Below, piece by piece: positions 18,527-28,460 of a stretch of 64,000 nt of DNA. The notes below the pieces were generated by a model that had not been told where the DNA came from, did no database searches, and saw nothing but the letters and a program-made list of their open reading frames with translations. Both the position numbers and the translations under genes were made by a program. This stretch comes from Candidatus Omnitrophota bacterium (GTDB taxonomy: Bacteria > Hinthialibacterota > Hinthialibacteria > Hinthialibacterales > Hinthialibacteraceae). The stretch lies in assembly GCA_013177805.1 (NCBI GenBank), contig JABLXU010000006.1, positions 124,001 to 188,000 on the forward strand, read 5' to 3'. The first letter of the stretch is position 1; each line of letters opens with the position of its first letter.

Positions 18527-20377
18527 ATGAATTGTTTTGAGACACGTTGCAGATGGCAAGGATGGATTTTGCTGGCCCTGTGGATGACGTTTCCCGGGAT
18601 GGGGGGAGCGCAGGAAGCCGGCCCCGTGAATCCCGCCACCCCGGCGGAGTTGATTCCGTTTGACACGCCGTTGGCGCGGTATGGAGATTTGGAAATCCCG
18701 CTTTCGTATTTCTACCAGTACGCGAGAGACAAGCTGTATCAAATCGAGCGGACCACCCCGGAAGAGCGGAAGGAGATGCTGGATCAAGCGCTCCAGCAGA
18801 CGATTTTCGAGCACCTCATTGTCCGCTTATCCAAGGAGCAGGGGTATTGGACCGAACAGGAATTCACCGCCCACAACCGGGTGATGGAAAATGACTGGCT
18901 GGTCCGCTTTTACCAGTATCACCAGTATTACCAAAAAATGATCCCCACCGACGAAGATCTTAAAAAGCGGTACGAAGAGACCAAGAAAGAGTATTTCCAG
19001 CCGCCGCAGTTCTCGTTCCGGCATGTATTCTTTCAAACCGTCGATAAGCCCGAGGAAGAGCAAAAAATGGCGTTTGCCCGGGCCAAGGAAGCACTGGCGT
19101 TGATTCGATCCGGGTCGGATTTTGTGGAAGTGGCCAAACTATACAGTGATTCAGGCCGGAAGGGAGACCTGATCGGACCGTTCAAAACCCACGCCTACGA
19201 TCCGGACCGGGCAATCAATCCCGTGATCGAGGAAACCCTGCTGGCCATGAAGCCCGGCGACATCAGCGACATACTGCCCACCAAGTACGGCTATGAAATC
19301 CTCAAATTGGAAACATACGAACCGGAGCGCTACACGCCGTTCGAAGCGGTTAAACTCACCATTCAAAACCGGTTGATGAGCGAACGGCTGCAGGAATGGA
19401 TCAAGGATTTGCTGGACCAGCATTACTCCGAAGCCGTCACTTGCTTCCAACCGTATGTGGTCTTTGACGAAAACGCCGCGCCGGATGCCGTGGTAGCCGT
19501 GGTCTATGGCCAGCCCATCACCCGCTACGACTACAACATCACCAAGACCAACCGGCAGAACCGCAATCCGGACGAAGGAATCGAGGCCTACCGCGACCGG
19601 ATCATAGACTATCTCAAAACGGGCTTGATCTACCAGTACATCGTGGCTCACCTGGCCCGCGGCCTCGGGTACGACCAGATCCCCGCGTACCGGCAACTCA
19701 CCGACTTGGGCCGTCATCAAAAATTGTACCGTGTCTGGTGGAGCCGGATGGTGGACCAATACCTGAACGACCATCCCATCACGGAATCTGAAAAGCAGGC
19801 TTATTACCGGGAGAATGAAGCCCGTTTCAAAGCCCAGCAAACCTCCCACATCGGGGTGATCCGGGTCGATTATCCCCCTCATAACAAAGAAGTCATGTAC
19901 GAGATTTACAAGGCCCAGCAGACGGCCTTGAGCAAGGCCAAGGAAGCCATCGAGCGGATCAAGAAGGGGGAGGATTTCGCCCAGCTGGCCAAAGAGGTAT
20001 CGTCCGATCCCAGCGCGGCCGAAGGCGGAGACCTGGGTTATATCTCGAGTGATACCGATAAGCTCCCGCGCATGGCGGCCACCGACGCGATGCGTCTGGA
20101 AGCAGGCCAAGTTTCGGATGAACCGTTCAATGCCGAGGATTGTTATTACGTCTTCAAATGCTTCGATAAACCGCCCCGTGGGAAACTGGAATACGATGAT
20201 CCCACGGTTCAGAAACGCATCGAACAAGGATTGCTCTCACAAAAACGTTCCCAATTCCTGGAGGACATGATGAAAAAAATGGTGGACAAAGACCGGATCG
20301 AGTTGCTCTATCCGGAATTCTACACACTCGATCCCGGCAAGGTTGCCCGGCCCAGCATTGATCCGCCGTCCCAGTAA
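18527..20377 (+). CDS. Exported peptidyl-prolyl isomerase with two parvulin domains (SurA/PrsA-like)
   Basis: A 616-residue predicted periplasmic foldase. A signal peptide (WILLALWMTFPGMGGAQ) is followed by a SurA-N-like helical segment, a first parvulin domain at about 160-265 (FSFRHVFFQT ... YSDSGRKGDLIGPF ... GYEILKLETY), a second helical chaperone region (PITRYDYNITKTNRQN), and a second parvulin domain at about 437-545 (SHIGVIRVDY ... SSDPSAAEGGDLGYIS ... YYVFKCFDK). The second domain keeps the GGDLG core; the first has KGDLI, so it may be less active. Such proteins assist folding of exported or outer-membrane proteins, fitting the many secreted proteins nearby. GGAGG precedes the ATG. 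Confidence 0.88.
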   Translation: MNCFETRCRWQGWILLALWMTFPGMGGAQEAGPVNPATPAELIPFDTPLARYGDLEIPLSYFYQYARDKLYQIERTTPEERKEMLDQALQQTIFEHLIVRLSKEQGYWTEQEFTAHNRVMENDWLVRFYQYHQYYQKMIPTDEDLKKRYEETKKEYFQPPQFSFRHVFFQTVDKPEEEQKMAFARAKEALALIRSGSDFVEVAKLYSDSGRKGDLIGPFKTHAYDPDRAINPVIEETLLAMKPGDISDILPTKYGYEILKLETYEPERYTPFEAVKLTIQNRLMSERLQEWIKDLLDQHYSEAVTCFQPYVVFDENAAPDAVVAVVYGQPITRYDYNITKTNRQNRNPDEGIEAYRDRIIDYLKTGLIYQYIVAHLARGLGYDQIPAYRQLTDLGRHQKLYRVWWSRMVDQYLNDHPITESEKQAYYRENEARFKAQQTSHIGVIRVDYPPHNKEVMYEIYKAQQTALSKAKEAIERIKKGEDFAQLAKEVSSDPSAAEGGDLGYISSDTDKLPRMAATDAMRLEAGQVSDEPFNAEDCYYVFKCFDKPPRGKLEYDDPTVQKRIEQGLLSQKRSQFLEDMMKKMVDKDRIELLYPEFYTLDPGKVARPSIDPPSQ

Positions 20378-20410
20378 ATTTCACGGGGCGAACAGAATGC
20401 GGACCGGCTG

Positions 20411-20445
20411 AAAAAACCTCGCGGCCGCCCGGCGGCTCCTCCGCG
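20411..20445 (-). terminator. Terminator of the FG-GAP gene
   Basis: On the minus strand a GC-rich hairpin (CGCGG ... GCCGC-cgg-GCGGC ... CCGCG) is followed by six Ts (A-run at 20411-20416 on the plus strand). It lies 17 bases past the stop at 20462. Confidence 0.5.
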
Positions 20446-20461
20446 CTGATCCCATCCGCAC

Positions 20462-21706
20462 TTAGTGTTTCACGATGCGGTCGTTCCGCCAGAAATCCGC
20501 GTGATAGACGGGGGTGTCCGCGTTCCAGACCTTGCTGACGATGTCGATATCGCCGTCGCCGTCCACGTCGCCGAGCTGCGCGTCGTGCCAGCCGGGATTG
20601 TCAATCTGAATGACGACGGGAACAAAGACGGGATGCTTGGCATCGCCCGTGTTTTCCCAAATCACGCCCCGTTCTTTGAGGCCTTTGGGTTTCATGGCCA
20701 GTTTGCCGTCCGCCGTCATGTAGTCGTCGGGATCTTCTTGTTCACCGGCGAAGATATCCAAATCCCCGTCCAGATCGAAATCGGCTACGCCCAGGGAATG
20801 GAAAGAACCCGTCCCTTCCACGTCTCCTTCGGCGGTGGGCGGATCGGGGAGCGCGTGCCGTTCCCATTTCACGCCCTGGCCCAAGTTCTCCACCCAATAC
20901 ACATGCGACCCGCCGGTGTCGCAATCGCTATACACGATATCGTTTTGGCCGTCTCCATTCAGGTCGGCAATCCAAGTCCGGGCGCTGGTTCCATACGAGG
21001 CCTTGGGAATCAACAAATGCGGCCATTCATGGCGTTTCCATTCGCCGATTCCCTTCCCGGGATTTTGGAACCACCAACCGGGCAGGACCAGATCCGGGAG
21101 GCCGTCTCCGTTCAGGTCGCCGATGCCGTTCGGGGCCACCCCGCCGTGGAAATCATGGTCTTCACAAATCCGGTATTTTTTCAGGCCGGCCGCCACATCG
21201 AACCAGAAGACGCCGACGTTCGTGATAAGGTCCTGAACGCCATCCCCGTTGAGATCCGCCGCCACGATATCATGGCCAAACCCGTCATACGGATGCGCCG
21301 GCCAGGGCGTGTCCGGTTTTTCTTTCAGATTTCCCGGATTCTCGAACCAGACCTGGTACATGGCCACATCCAGCCAGCCGTCCCGGTTGATGTCCAGCGC
21401 CGCCGCGCCGAGGCACATTTCCAGGGTTTTGGAACGGCCCATGGCATGCTGAATCCAGCGGGAATCGGTCACCCGTTCGTACCAGTACGCGGTTTCCACG
21501 GACCGGCGGGAGAGGGCGATGTCCAAATCCCCGTCGCCGTCGAAATCGGCCAGCACGGGACCCGATGTGCCCCACTTCTCTCCAGGCAGAGGGCTGGCGA
21601 TTGTGAAATGCGTCCATTGGGAGACGTCCGCGTGGAGTGGAACGCCTGAAATGCTCCCCCAGACGCAAACCACCGGGATCAGAACTTTCCATGTGGATCG
21701 GATCAT
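20462..21706 (-). CDS. Secreted FG-GAP/VCBS repeat protein
   Basis: A 414-residue exported protein predicted to form a seven-bladed integrin-alpha-like propeller that binds calcium. The start at 21706 has GAGGAG just upstream, and the signal peptide runs through VLIPVVCVWGSISGVPLHA. At least seven calcium-loop motifs are spaced along the chain: DFDGDGDLDIA, DINRDGWLDVA, DLNGDGVQDL, DLNGDGLPDLV, DLNGDGQNDIV, DFDLDGDLDIF and DVDGDGDIDIV. No enzymatic domain is attached. Such proteins often bind glycans or mediate surface contacts, but the ligand is unknown. The C-terminus (WRNDRIVKH) lacks the tail seen on other secreted proteins in the window. Confidence 0.88.
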   Translation of the reverse strand: MIRSTWKVLIPVVCVWGSISGVPLHADVSQWTHFTIASPLPGEKWGTSGPVLADFDGDGDLDIALSRRSVETAYWYERVTDSRWIQHAMGRSKTLEMCLGAAALDINRDGWLDVAMYQVWFENPGNLKEKPDTPWPAHPYDGFGHDIVAADLNGDGVQDLITNVGVFWFDVAAGLKKYRICEDHDFHGGVAPNGIGDLNGDGLPDLVLPGWWFQNPGKGIGEWKRHEWPHLLIPKASYGTSARTWIADLNGDGQNDIVYSDCDTGGSHVYWVENLGQGVKWERHALPDPPTAEGDVEGTGSFHSLGVADFDLDGDLDIFAGEQEDPDDYMTADGKLAMKPKGLKERGVIWENTGDAKHPVFVPVVIQIDNPGWHDAQLGDVDGDGDIDIVSKVWNADTPVYHADFWRNDRIVKH

Positions 21707-21879
21707 GATGGACTCCTCAAGCGGAAGCTTATCAATGATTCTGAGCTGATAGTGTCTCAAAAAAAGAGGGGAAAGGGAATTGAACCGTTCTCAGGCATGG
21801 GTAGGTTCACGGCGCAAGGCGGGAAAAATGTCTTCCGGCTTCTGGTTCTTGATAAAACCAGAAATCCACAAGAAACTCC

Positions 21880-23088
21880 TTATTCCTCTTTTCCCATCCC
21901 TTCCCCCAGCAGTTCGCCATACAGTTTCTCTATATCGCCCACCAATCGCTGGATGGAATACTTGCGGAGGATCTCCTCCCGCGCGGCCTGGCCCATCGCG
22001 CGGGTTTGGGCTGGATCGGCGGCGGCTTTTTTGATGCCCGCGGCGATGGATTCGATGTTTCCCGGCTCCACGATGTACCCTGTTTTCCCCTCCTCGATCA
22101 GTTCTGGCACGCCTCCCACGCGGGTAGCTACCGCCGGGGTGCCAGAGGCCAGGGCTTCGATGAGTACCACCGGCAGACCCTCGTTGGCCGAGGTCAAGAC
22201 CACCAGGTCGAGATCCCGGTACACACGTCCCTGATCCCGGCGGAATCCGGCGAAACGGCAGCGATGATTGATGCCCAGCCGGGCGGCCAGGTTCTCCAGT
22301 TCGTTGCGCCTTTCGCCGTCGCCAACGATCACAAACCAAGTATCGGGATAGTCACGCAACACCAGGGGGATTGCGTGGAACAAATCCTCATGCCGCTTGA
22401 TGGGCACCAGCCGGGCCACCATGCCCACCATGAATGCTTCCGGGGGAATGCCCAGTTCCTCACGCAAGCCCAGGCCGGCATCCGGCGCGGGATGGGCTAG
22501 AGGCTCCAGGTCCAGCCCCAGGGGAATGGTGCAAATCGCTTCCGGTTTCGCGATTCCATATTTGAGCAGATCCTGACGGCATTGTTCACTGACGGCGATG
22601 ATCCGGGTGGTCGCGCGAGACAATATTCGTTCGATGGTTCGAAACATGGCAGTCTTCCACGGACTGAAATATCCATGCAACACATGCCCGTGGAAGGTAT
22701 GGACGATGACCGGCACCCCCGCGAGCAACGCCGCAAGCCGCCCTACCGTGCCAGCCTTGGCGGTGTGGGTGTGCACAATATCCGGTTGCTCGCGGCGGAA
22801 GAATTGATATAACGTCCAGAGGGTTTTCAAATCCCGGAAAAAATGGAGTTCGCGCCCCAAGTTGGAGACCAGGATGGGACAAACGCCCTTTTCTTCCGCC
22901 AGGTGCAGCATGTTGCCTTCTTCCGGCGCTTCCTGACCGTAAAGCAGAATGGATTCATACCGCTCCGGATCAAGATGCGCGGTGAGGAGGATGACATGGA
23001 TGGCAGGCCCCCCAATGTTCAACCGGGCAATGACGCGAACGACTTTTTTCTTCATGGCGGCATGGGGACGGTTTGGGGAATCCGGCAT
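21880..23088 (-). CDS. Glycosyltransferase family 4
   Basis: A GT-B fold glycosyltransferase of 402 residues (391 if the second ATG at 23055 is used; the first 11 residues look non-conserved). N-terminal Rossmann features are VVRVIARLNIGGPAIHV and DIVHTHTAKAGTVGRLAA. The donor-site signature is clear: MVARLVPIKRHEDL, then SANEGLPVVLIEALASGTPAVATRVGGVPELI with the E-x7-E motif, typical of retaining GT4 enzymes using nucleotide sugars. It probably builds a surface polysaccharide or lipid-linked glycan at the cytoplasmic face of the membrane. It stands alone in this window, so the product cannot be named. Confidence 0.9.
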   Translation of the reverse strand: MPDSPNRPHAAMKKKVVRVIARLNIGGPAIHVILLTAHLDPERYESILLYGQEAPEEGNMLHLAEEKGVCPILVSNLGRELHFFRDLKTLWTLYQFFRREQPDIVHTHTAKAGTVGRLAALLAGVPVIVHTFHGHVLHGYFSPWKTAMFRTIERILSRATTRIIAVSEQCRQDLLKYGIAKPEAICTIPLGLDLEPLAHPAPDAGLGLREELGIPPEAFMVGMVARLVPIKRHEDLFHAIPLVLRDYPDTWFVIVGDGERRNELENLAARLGINHRCRFAGFRRDQGRVYRDLDLVVLTSANEGLPVVLIEALASGTPAVATRVGGVPELIEEGKTGYIVEPGNIESIAAGIKKAAADPAQTRAMGQAAREEILRKYSIQRLVGDIEKLYGELLGEGMGKEE

Positions 23089-23183
23089 TCGTTTTGGTGT
23101 ACGATGGCATCCGCATGTGATTTCAAGGATTTATTCGGTGATTCCATTGGGAGCTGAATCCCAAACACTGCAAGTCGTAATAT

Positions 23184-23203
23184 CCCTCTCGCAGAGGGAG
23201 AGG
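23184..23203. repeat. REP-like CCCTCTCCC palindrome, copy 3
   Basis: CCCTCT-cgc-AGAGGG (23184-23198) followed by AGAGGGACTTGGGG. It lies between the glycosyltransferase start and the secG terminator. Confidence 0.6.
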
Positions 23204-23293
23204 GACTTGGGGATGGATCTCTAGTGCGAATCCATTGGATACCAATCCGTCAATTCACGAATCCAGGCCCTCTTCCCGGGAGATCCATATAAA

Positions 23294-23325
23294 TACGGCC
23301 CGGCGGGAAAATCAACCGGGCCGTA
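23294..23325 (-). terminator. Terminator of the gap-pgk-secG operon
   Basis: TACGGCCCGG (23294-23303) and CCGGGCCGTA (23316-23325) form a perfect 10-bp stem with a 12-base loop, 26 bases past the secG stop. On the minus strand it is followed by TTTATAT, a modest U-tract. Confidence 0.6.
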
Positions 23326-23351
23326 ATTTGGATTTTTCAGGAACGATCCGC

Positions 23352-23825
23352 TCAGGGCTGCTGGGCGGGCTGAGCCGGAGACTGGGCGTTGGGTAGAGCC
23401 GAATCCGCCGGAGCGGGATTCGCCGGAGCTTGTCCGGCGGGAGCGGCGCCAGGCTGGGCGGCCGCGCCGGCCTCACCGGCCGAGGGAAGATCCACGCTCG
23501 CGCCGCCGGCCTTGCCTTGATCGATCATCTCACTCACCGGCTGGGGGCGCTCGAGAGTTTCTTGTTCAATGATCCCCCCGGTCCGCGCGGGCGGAGGAAC
23601 CACGCTCAGCGTAAGAGTAGTTATGGTATAAACCACAACTAACCCGATGGTGATTTTCATGACGACATTGATTCCGCCGGACGAGCCGAACACGCTATCG
23701 CTGGCGCCCATAGCCCCAAATGCTCCGGAAAGGCCCATGCCCTTGTTGGATTGGATCAGGATAAAGAAAATCAATCCAACACAAACCACGATATAAAACA
23801 ATATCAGCAAGTAATACAGGAACAT
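23352..23825 (-). CDS. secG: SecG, protein-export channel subunit, with a long Ala/Pro tail
   Basis: A 157-residue inner-membrane subunit of the SecYEG translocon. Two transmembrane helices are visible, at 3-24 (YYLLILFYIVVCVGLIFFIL) and about 55-77 (VMKITIGLVVVYTITTLTLSVV). Between them lies the family loop IQSNKGMGLSGAFGAMG...VFGSSGG. SecG proteins are usually 75-115 residues; here about 75 extra residues rich in Ala, Pro, Gly and Gln follow the second helix. Gene order gap-pgk-secG on one strand, with 25 bases between pgk and secG, is common in bacteria and supports the call. A perfect hairpin terminator follows. Confidence 0.92.
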   Translation of the reverse strand: MFLYYLLILFYIVVCVGLIFFILIQSNKGMGLSGAFGAMGASDSVFGSSGGINVVMKITIGLVVVYTITTLTLSVVPPPARTGGIIEQETLERPQPVSEMIDQGKAGGASVDLPSAGEAGAAAQPGAAPAGQAPANPAPADSALPNAQSPAQPAQQP

Positions 23826-23850
23826 GCCTGGCTCCTTTATTTATGGCCGG

Positions 23851-25044
23851 TTAAGAGTTTTTGTCGGTCAAGGCTGCCAACCCGGGCAGTAATTTGCCTT
23901 CCAAGAGTTCTAAAGACGCGCCGCCGCCGGTGCTGATATGCGTTATTTTATCGTCCACGCCGGCTTTGTGAACCGCCGACACCGAGTCCCCCCCGCCCAC
24001 GATGGATACGGCGCTGGAATCGGCCACCGCGTGGGCGATCGCCATGGTGCCTTCGGCGAAGGCGGGAATCTCGAACACACCCATCGGCCCGTTCCAGACG
24101 ATGGTCTTCGCTTCCTGGATTTTCTGTTTGTACGCGCCGATGGTTTTCGGACCGATGTCGATTCCCTTGAGCCCCTTGGGAATGTTCACGTCCGGAATGA
24201 CCTGAGGCGTCACGCCTTCTTTGACCTCGGCTGCGGCCTTGTGATCCTGGGGGAGAAGGAACAGGACCCCCTTCTTTTTCACCGCGTCCGTCACGTCCCG
24301 GGCGACGTCCAGTTTTTCTTCCTCGACGATGGAATCCCCCACTTCCACGCCCTGCACTTTCAAAAGCGTATAGGCCATGGCCCCGCCGATGAGAATCCCG
24401 TCCACCTTGTCCAGCAGGTTTTGGATGACGTCAATTTTGCCAGAGATTTTGAGTCCGCCCAGGATGGCGTAAAAAGGCCGCGCGGGATTTTCGATCGCGC
24501 CGACCAAGTATTCGATTTCCTTTTTCATCAAGTAGCCGGCCACGTTGGTGTCAAAAAACCGGGTGACACCCTCGGTGGAGGCATGGGCGCGGTGGGCGGT
24601 GCCAAAGGCGTCGTTGACGTACATGTCGCCCAGTTCGGCCAGTTGCTGGCAAAACGCGGGATCGTTGGCCTCCTCTTCCGGGTGGAAACGGAGGTTTTCC
24701 AGCATGACCACATCGCCGTCCTTCATTTGAGAGACCGCGGCCTTGACTTCATCACCGATACAGTCCGGCAGGGCGGCCACCGGCTTGCCTAAGAGTTCCG
24801 AAAGGCGTTTGGCGGCCGGCGCCAGGCGGAATTCCTCGTTGACTTTCCCTTTGGGCCGCCCCAGGTGGGACATCAGGATGACCCGGCCGCCCCGGTCCAT
24901 CAGAGATTGGATCGTGGGCAATGCCGCCCGGATGCGGGTGTCGTCGGTCACATTCCGCGCGCTGTCCAGCGGGACATTGAAATCCACCCGGACCAAAATC
25001 CGTTTCCCCTGGGGATTGATGTCATCGATGGTCTTTTTATTCAT
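23851..25044 (-). CDS. pgk: Phosphoglycerate kinase
   Basis: A 397-residue cytosolic glycolytic enzyme converting 1,3-bisphosphoglycerate and ADP to 3-phosphoglycerate and ATP. Signatures are RVDFNVPLD near the N-terminus, SHLGRPKG at about 60, the substrate-site segments [13 protein letters not shown] and [19 protein letters not shown], and the C-terminal nucleotide loop [14 protein letters not shown]...[14 protein letters not shown]. The ATG at 25044 is used, since GAGGGAAGG lies just upstream and the 25-codon in-frame extension is not conserved in character. It lies 203 bases after gap and 25 before secG. Confidence 0.97.
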   Translation of the reverse strand: MNKKTIDDINPQGKRILVRVDFNVPLDSARNVTDDTRIRAALPTIQSLMDRGGRVILMSHLGRPKGKVNEEFRLAPAAKRLSELLGKPVAALPDCIGDEVKAAVSQMKDGDVVMLENLRFHPEEEANDPAFCQQLAELGDMYVNDAFGTAHRAHASTEGVTRFFDTNVAGYLMKKEIEYLVGAIENPARPFYAILGGLKISGKIDVIQNLLDKVDGILIGGAMAYTLLKVQGVEVGDSIVEEEKLDVARDVTDAVKKKGVLFLLPQDHKAAAEVKEGVTPQVIPDVNIPKGLKGIDIGPKTIGAYKQKIQEAKTIVWNGPMGVFEIPAFAEGTMAIAHAVADSSAVSIVGGGDSVSAVHKAGVDDKITHISTGGGASLELLEGKLLPGLAALTDKNS

Positions 25045-25187
25045 GGCCTTCCCTCTCTTTGGCTGATGGAATGAAACAAGCGGCAATCGCCCTCCGCGAG
25101 GTCCTCTCCCGGGAATCACAGGACAAGTCTGTGCTTTTTGCCTATGCGGTTCGCCTCCGGATCATTTTTTCTTGTTTGGATTCGGGA

Positions 25188-25220
25188 CAAGACGGGACCG
25201 CGCGCGGCGGCCCCGTCTTG
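25188..25220 (-). promoter_or_regulatory. Strong hairpin between gap and pgk
   Basis: CAAGACGGG (25188-25196) and CCCGTCTTG (25212-25220) form a perfect 9-bp stem with a GC-rich interior. It lies 28 bases after the gap stop in the gap-pgk spacer, and no U-tract follows on either strand. It may stabilise or process the gap transcript, or reduce read-through to pgk. Confidence 0.4.
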
Positions 25221-25247
25221 GAACATACAGCGGGAGATCCGATCGAA

Positions 25248-26640
<1,393 letters not shown>

Positions 26641-27888
26641 GTGGAGAAGGAGATGGGGCCGGCGGATGAGGCGGCCGGCGGGACGAACGTCGGGTATCAG
26701 ATCCGGGAGGGGGAGCCGGAGACGCCGGAGGCGATCCGGGCGGTGGTGTCCACGTTTCCCGGGCTGGAGAGCGGATTCCGGACGCCGCTGGGGGTGACGT
26801 TCCGGCAGGCGCTGCGGTTTCAGGCGGACGTGTTGCGGCGGATCATGGACCGGGCGGGAAAGATCCGGCTGCTCAAGGAGCTGGGGATCGATCACCGGGT
26901 GCGGGTGTCGGCGGGCACGTGGGATGTGATCGAACCGAACTTGTTGATCGAGATACCCGGGGATGACATGCAGAAGGCCACGCTGGCGGGAGCCTTGCTG
27001 GCGGACGGGCTGGGACAGGATGCGTTTGTGACGGCAAAGATACACCCGGAAGGGGAGATGTTGGGTTATGCTTTTGAACTGGAAAGGAGGGTGTCGGCAA
27101 AAGATTTGGAAGATATTCGAAATGCCGTGAATCCCACGGGAAACCGTGAGGGATATCAGTTTTCAAAAACGCCTGATGGGAAGGGTGTCCAATTTTTGTA
27201 CTTTGGTTCCAAGGAAGAGGAAGAAAATTGGATAAAAAATCTAGCTGGACTATTGGAAAAAAGTGGATTAAAATTTACGATGTACACTTTCTCGCAAGAT
27301 GGGGGTTTGTATGCCGCCGAATCGTATCGAGGAATTATCGAAGAAATTGGGAATACCTTGGGCAGGACCAGGACATCCGATATACAACCAAGGGTGTCTG
27401 ATCTGGTTCGTGCACCCTACATCCAAGAAATCCAACGGCGAGGGTGGGGATTCGATGCCCTCCAATACGCCCGCTCCCGAGGCTGGAGCGACGCCGAAGC
27501 CCGAGAAATCCTAGGGGATTTCTTCCCACCGGAAACTCATTCCTATCAGATCAAGGAAACCCTGGAGCGCCTGGATCCCACACTGGACGCGGGATCCCGC
27601 ATGGCGCCGATCCGTGGGCTTTCCCAAAAAACCTCCGAAAGCATTCTGCGATTCATCGAACATGTGCATCCGGGCGCGCGGCCGTTTTTTACCGCGGCTG
27701 GGCCGGAGAGCGGGGTGAATCCTGACCCTCAATCATTAGTTCGTTCGTGTCGGAAGGTTCGATTTCTTTTGGTTGGACGGGAGCCGTCACCGGTTCGCCC
27801 GCGGGAGCCAGATCTCCAGAAAATGGAACTTGCCCCGGCGACTCGGAACGAACCCCCGGCTGCCTTACTCCACGGGCCGCCTCCTTGA
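26641..27888 (+). pseudogene. Orphan ORF, probably the 3' remnant of a large protein from a mobile element
   Basis: An open frame of 415 codons with a GTG at 26641; the frame opens at 26629 after a stop, and no good ribosome site is present. Residues 1-130 are very GC-rich and Arg/Gly-rich. Residues of about 140-260 come from visibly AT-richer DNA and read as a compact domain (YQFSKTPDGKGVQFLYFG ... FTMYTFSQDGGLYAAESY). The last 65 or so codons run antisense through a better-supported minus-strand gene (27689-28060) and are Pro/Arg-rich, so the stop is probably fortuitous. I do not recognise the family. The sequence style resembles phage-associated large polyvalent proteins, which is only an impression. 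It is likely truncated at both ends. Confidence 0.45.
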
Positions 27889-28060
27889 CCGATGCCGGCG
27901 TGGCCGCAGGCAAGGCGGCCGGCGTAGCCGCCGCGGGCTCGAGCAACGAGGGGGGCTGTGTGGATTTGTAGGCTTGATCCGTAGGCATAAAAACAATGAT
28001 GCCCATTACCAGGGCCACGACCACCACTAATGCCACAATTAGATAAGTCTGGGTTTGCAT
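27689..28060 (-). CDS. Small single-pass membrane protein with Pro/Ala-rich tail
   Basis: A 123-residue hypothetical protein with one N-terminal transmembrane helix (YLIVALVVVVALVMGIIVFM, residues 6-25), followed by a low-complexity extracytoplasmic part rich in Pro, Ala and Glu. GGGAG precedes the ATG at 28060. It resembles short TonB-like or tether-type linker proteins in layout only, with no conserved domain recognisable. The orphan ORF of 26641 overlaps it antisense for 200 bases. The clear ribosome site and membrane anchor favour this strand as the real gene there. Confidence 0.6.
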   Translation of the reverse strand: MQTQTYLIVALVVVVALVMGIIVFMPTDQAYKSTQPPSLLEPAAATPAALPAATPASVKEAARGVRQPGVRSESPGQVPFSGDLAPAGEPVTAPVQPKEIEPSDTNELMIEGQDSPRSPAQPR

Positions 28061-28460
28061 ACGTGATTCTCCCGATTTTAAACAGTACCCGTCCGGATAG
28101 TCAATTCGGCCTGCCGGGGACAGTAAAATACTACATGGAAAGCCGATTCATGAAAGCCCCCGGGAAATTCCACTCCATCCAACATCGATTTTTTATCCCT
28201 TCACTCTCTGCGAAGAGAGCCACTGAGAGGAAAATAACCTCTTACGTCACAACCGCCTGGTTGCCCGCAACAACCCTGCTCCCGCCCAATCCAAGGACAA
28301 GCCGCCATGTGTTCTTGCTGTCCCCAGGGCAGAAATCGAAGGATAGCCCCATCGGTCTTCTCATTCCCGGGTTCTTTGGTATGCTAGCCTCGGGCACCGG
28401 ACAACATCCTTAGGGAACGTTGCCGAATCGAGCGACAGAGGATTCAAGCGGCCAGAGACC
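28061..28460. other. Intergenic region upstream of the GH38 gene
   Basis: These 400 bases separate the small membrane protein from the GH38 gene. A short hairpin, CTCTCTgcgaAGAGAG, lies near 28205-28220. I found no coding frame with a ribosome site, no RNA gene and no clear promoter. Confidence 0.4.

Noticed and set aside
21840-21863. Terminator after the GT4 gene (TTCTGGTT/AACCAGAA)
   Set aside because: The 8-bp stem is real, but no U-tract follows on the minus strand, so it is not called.
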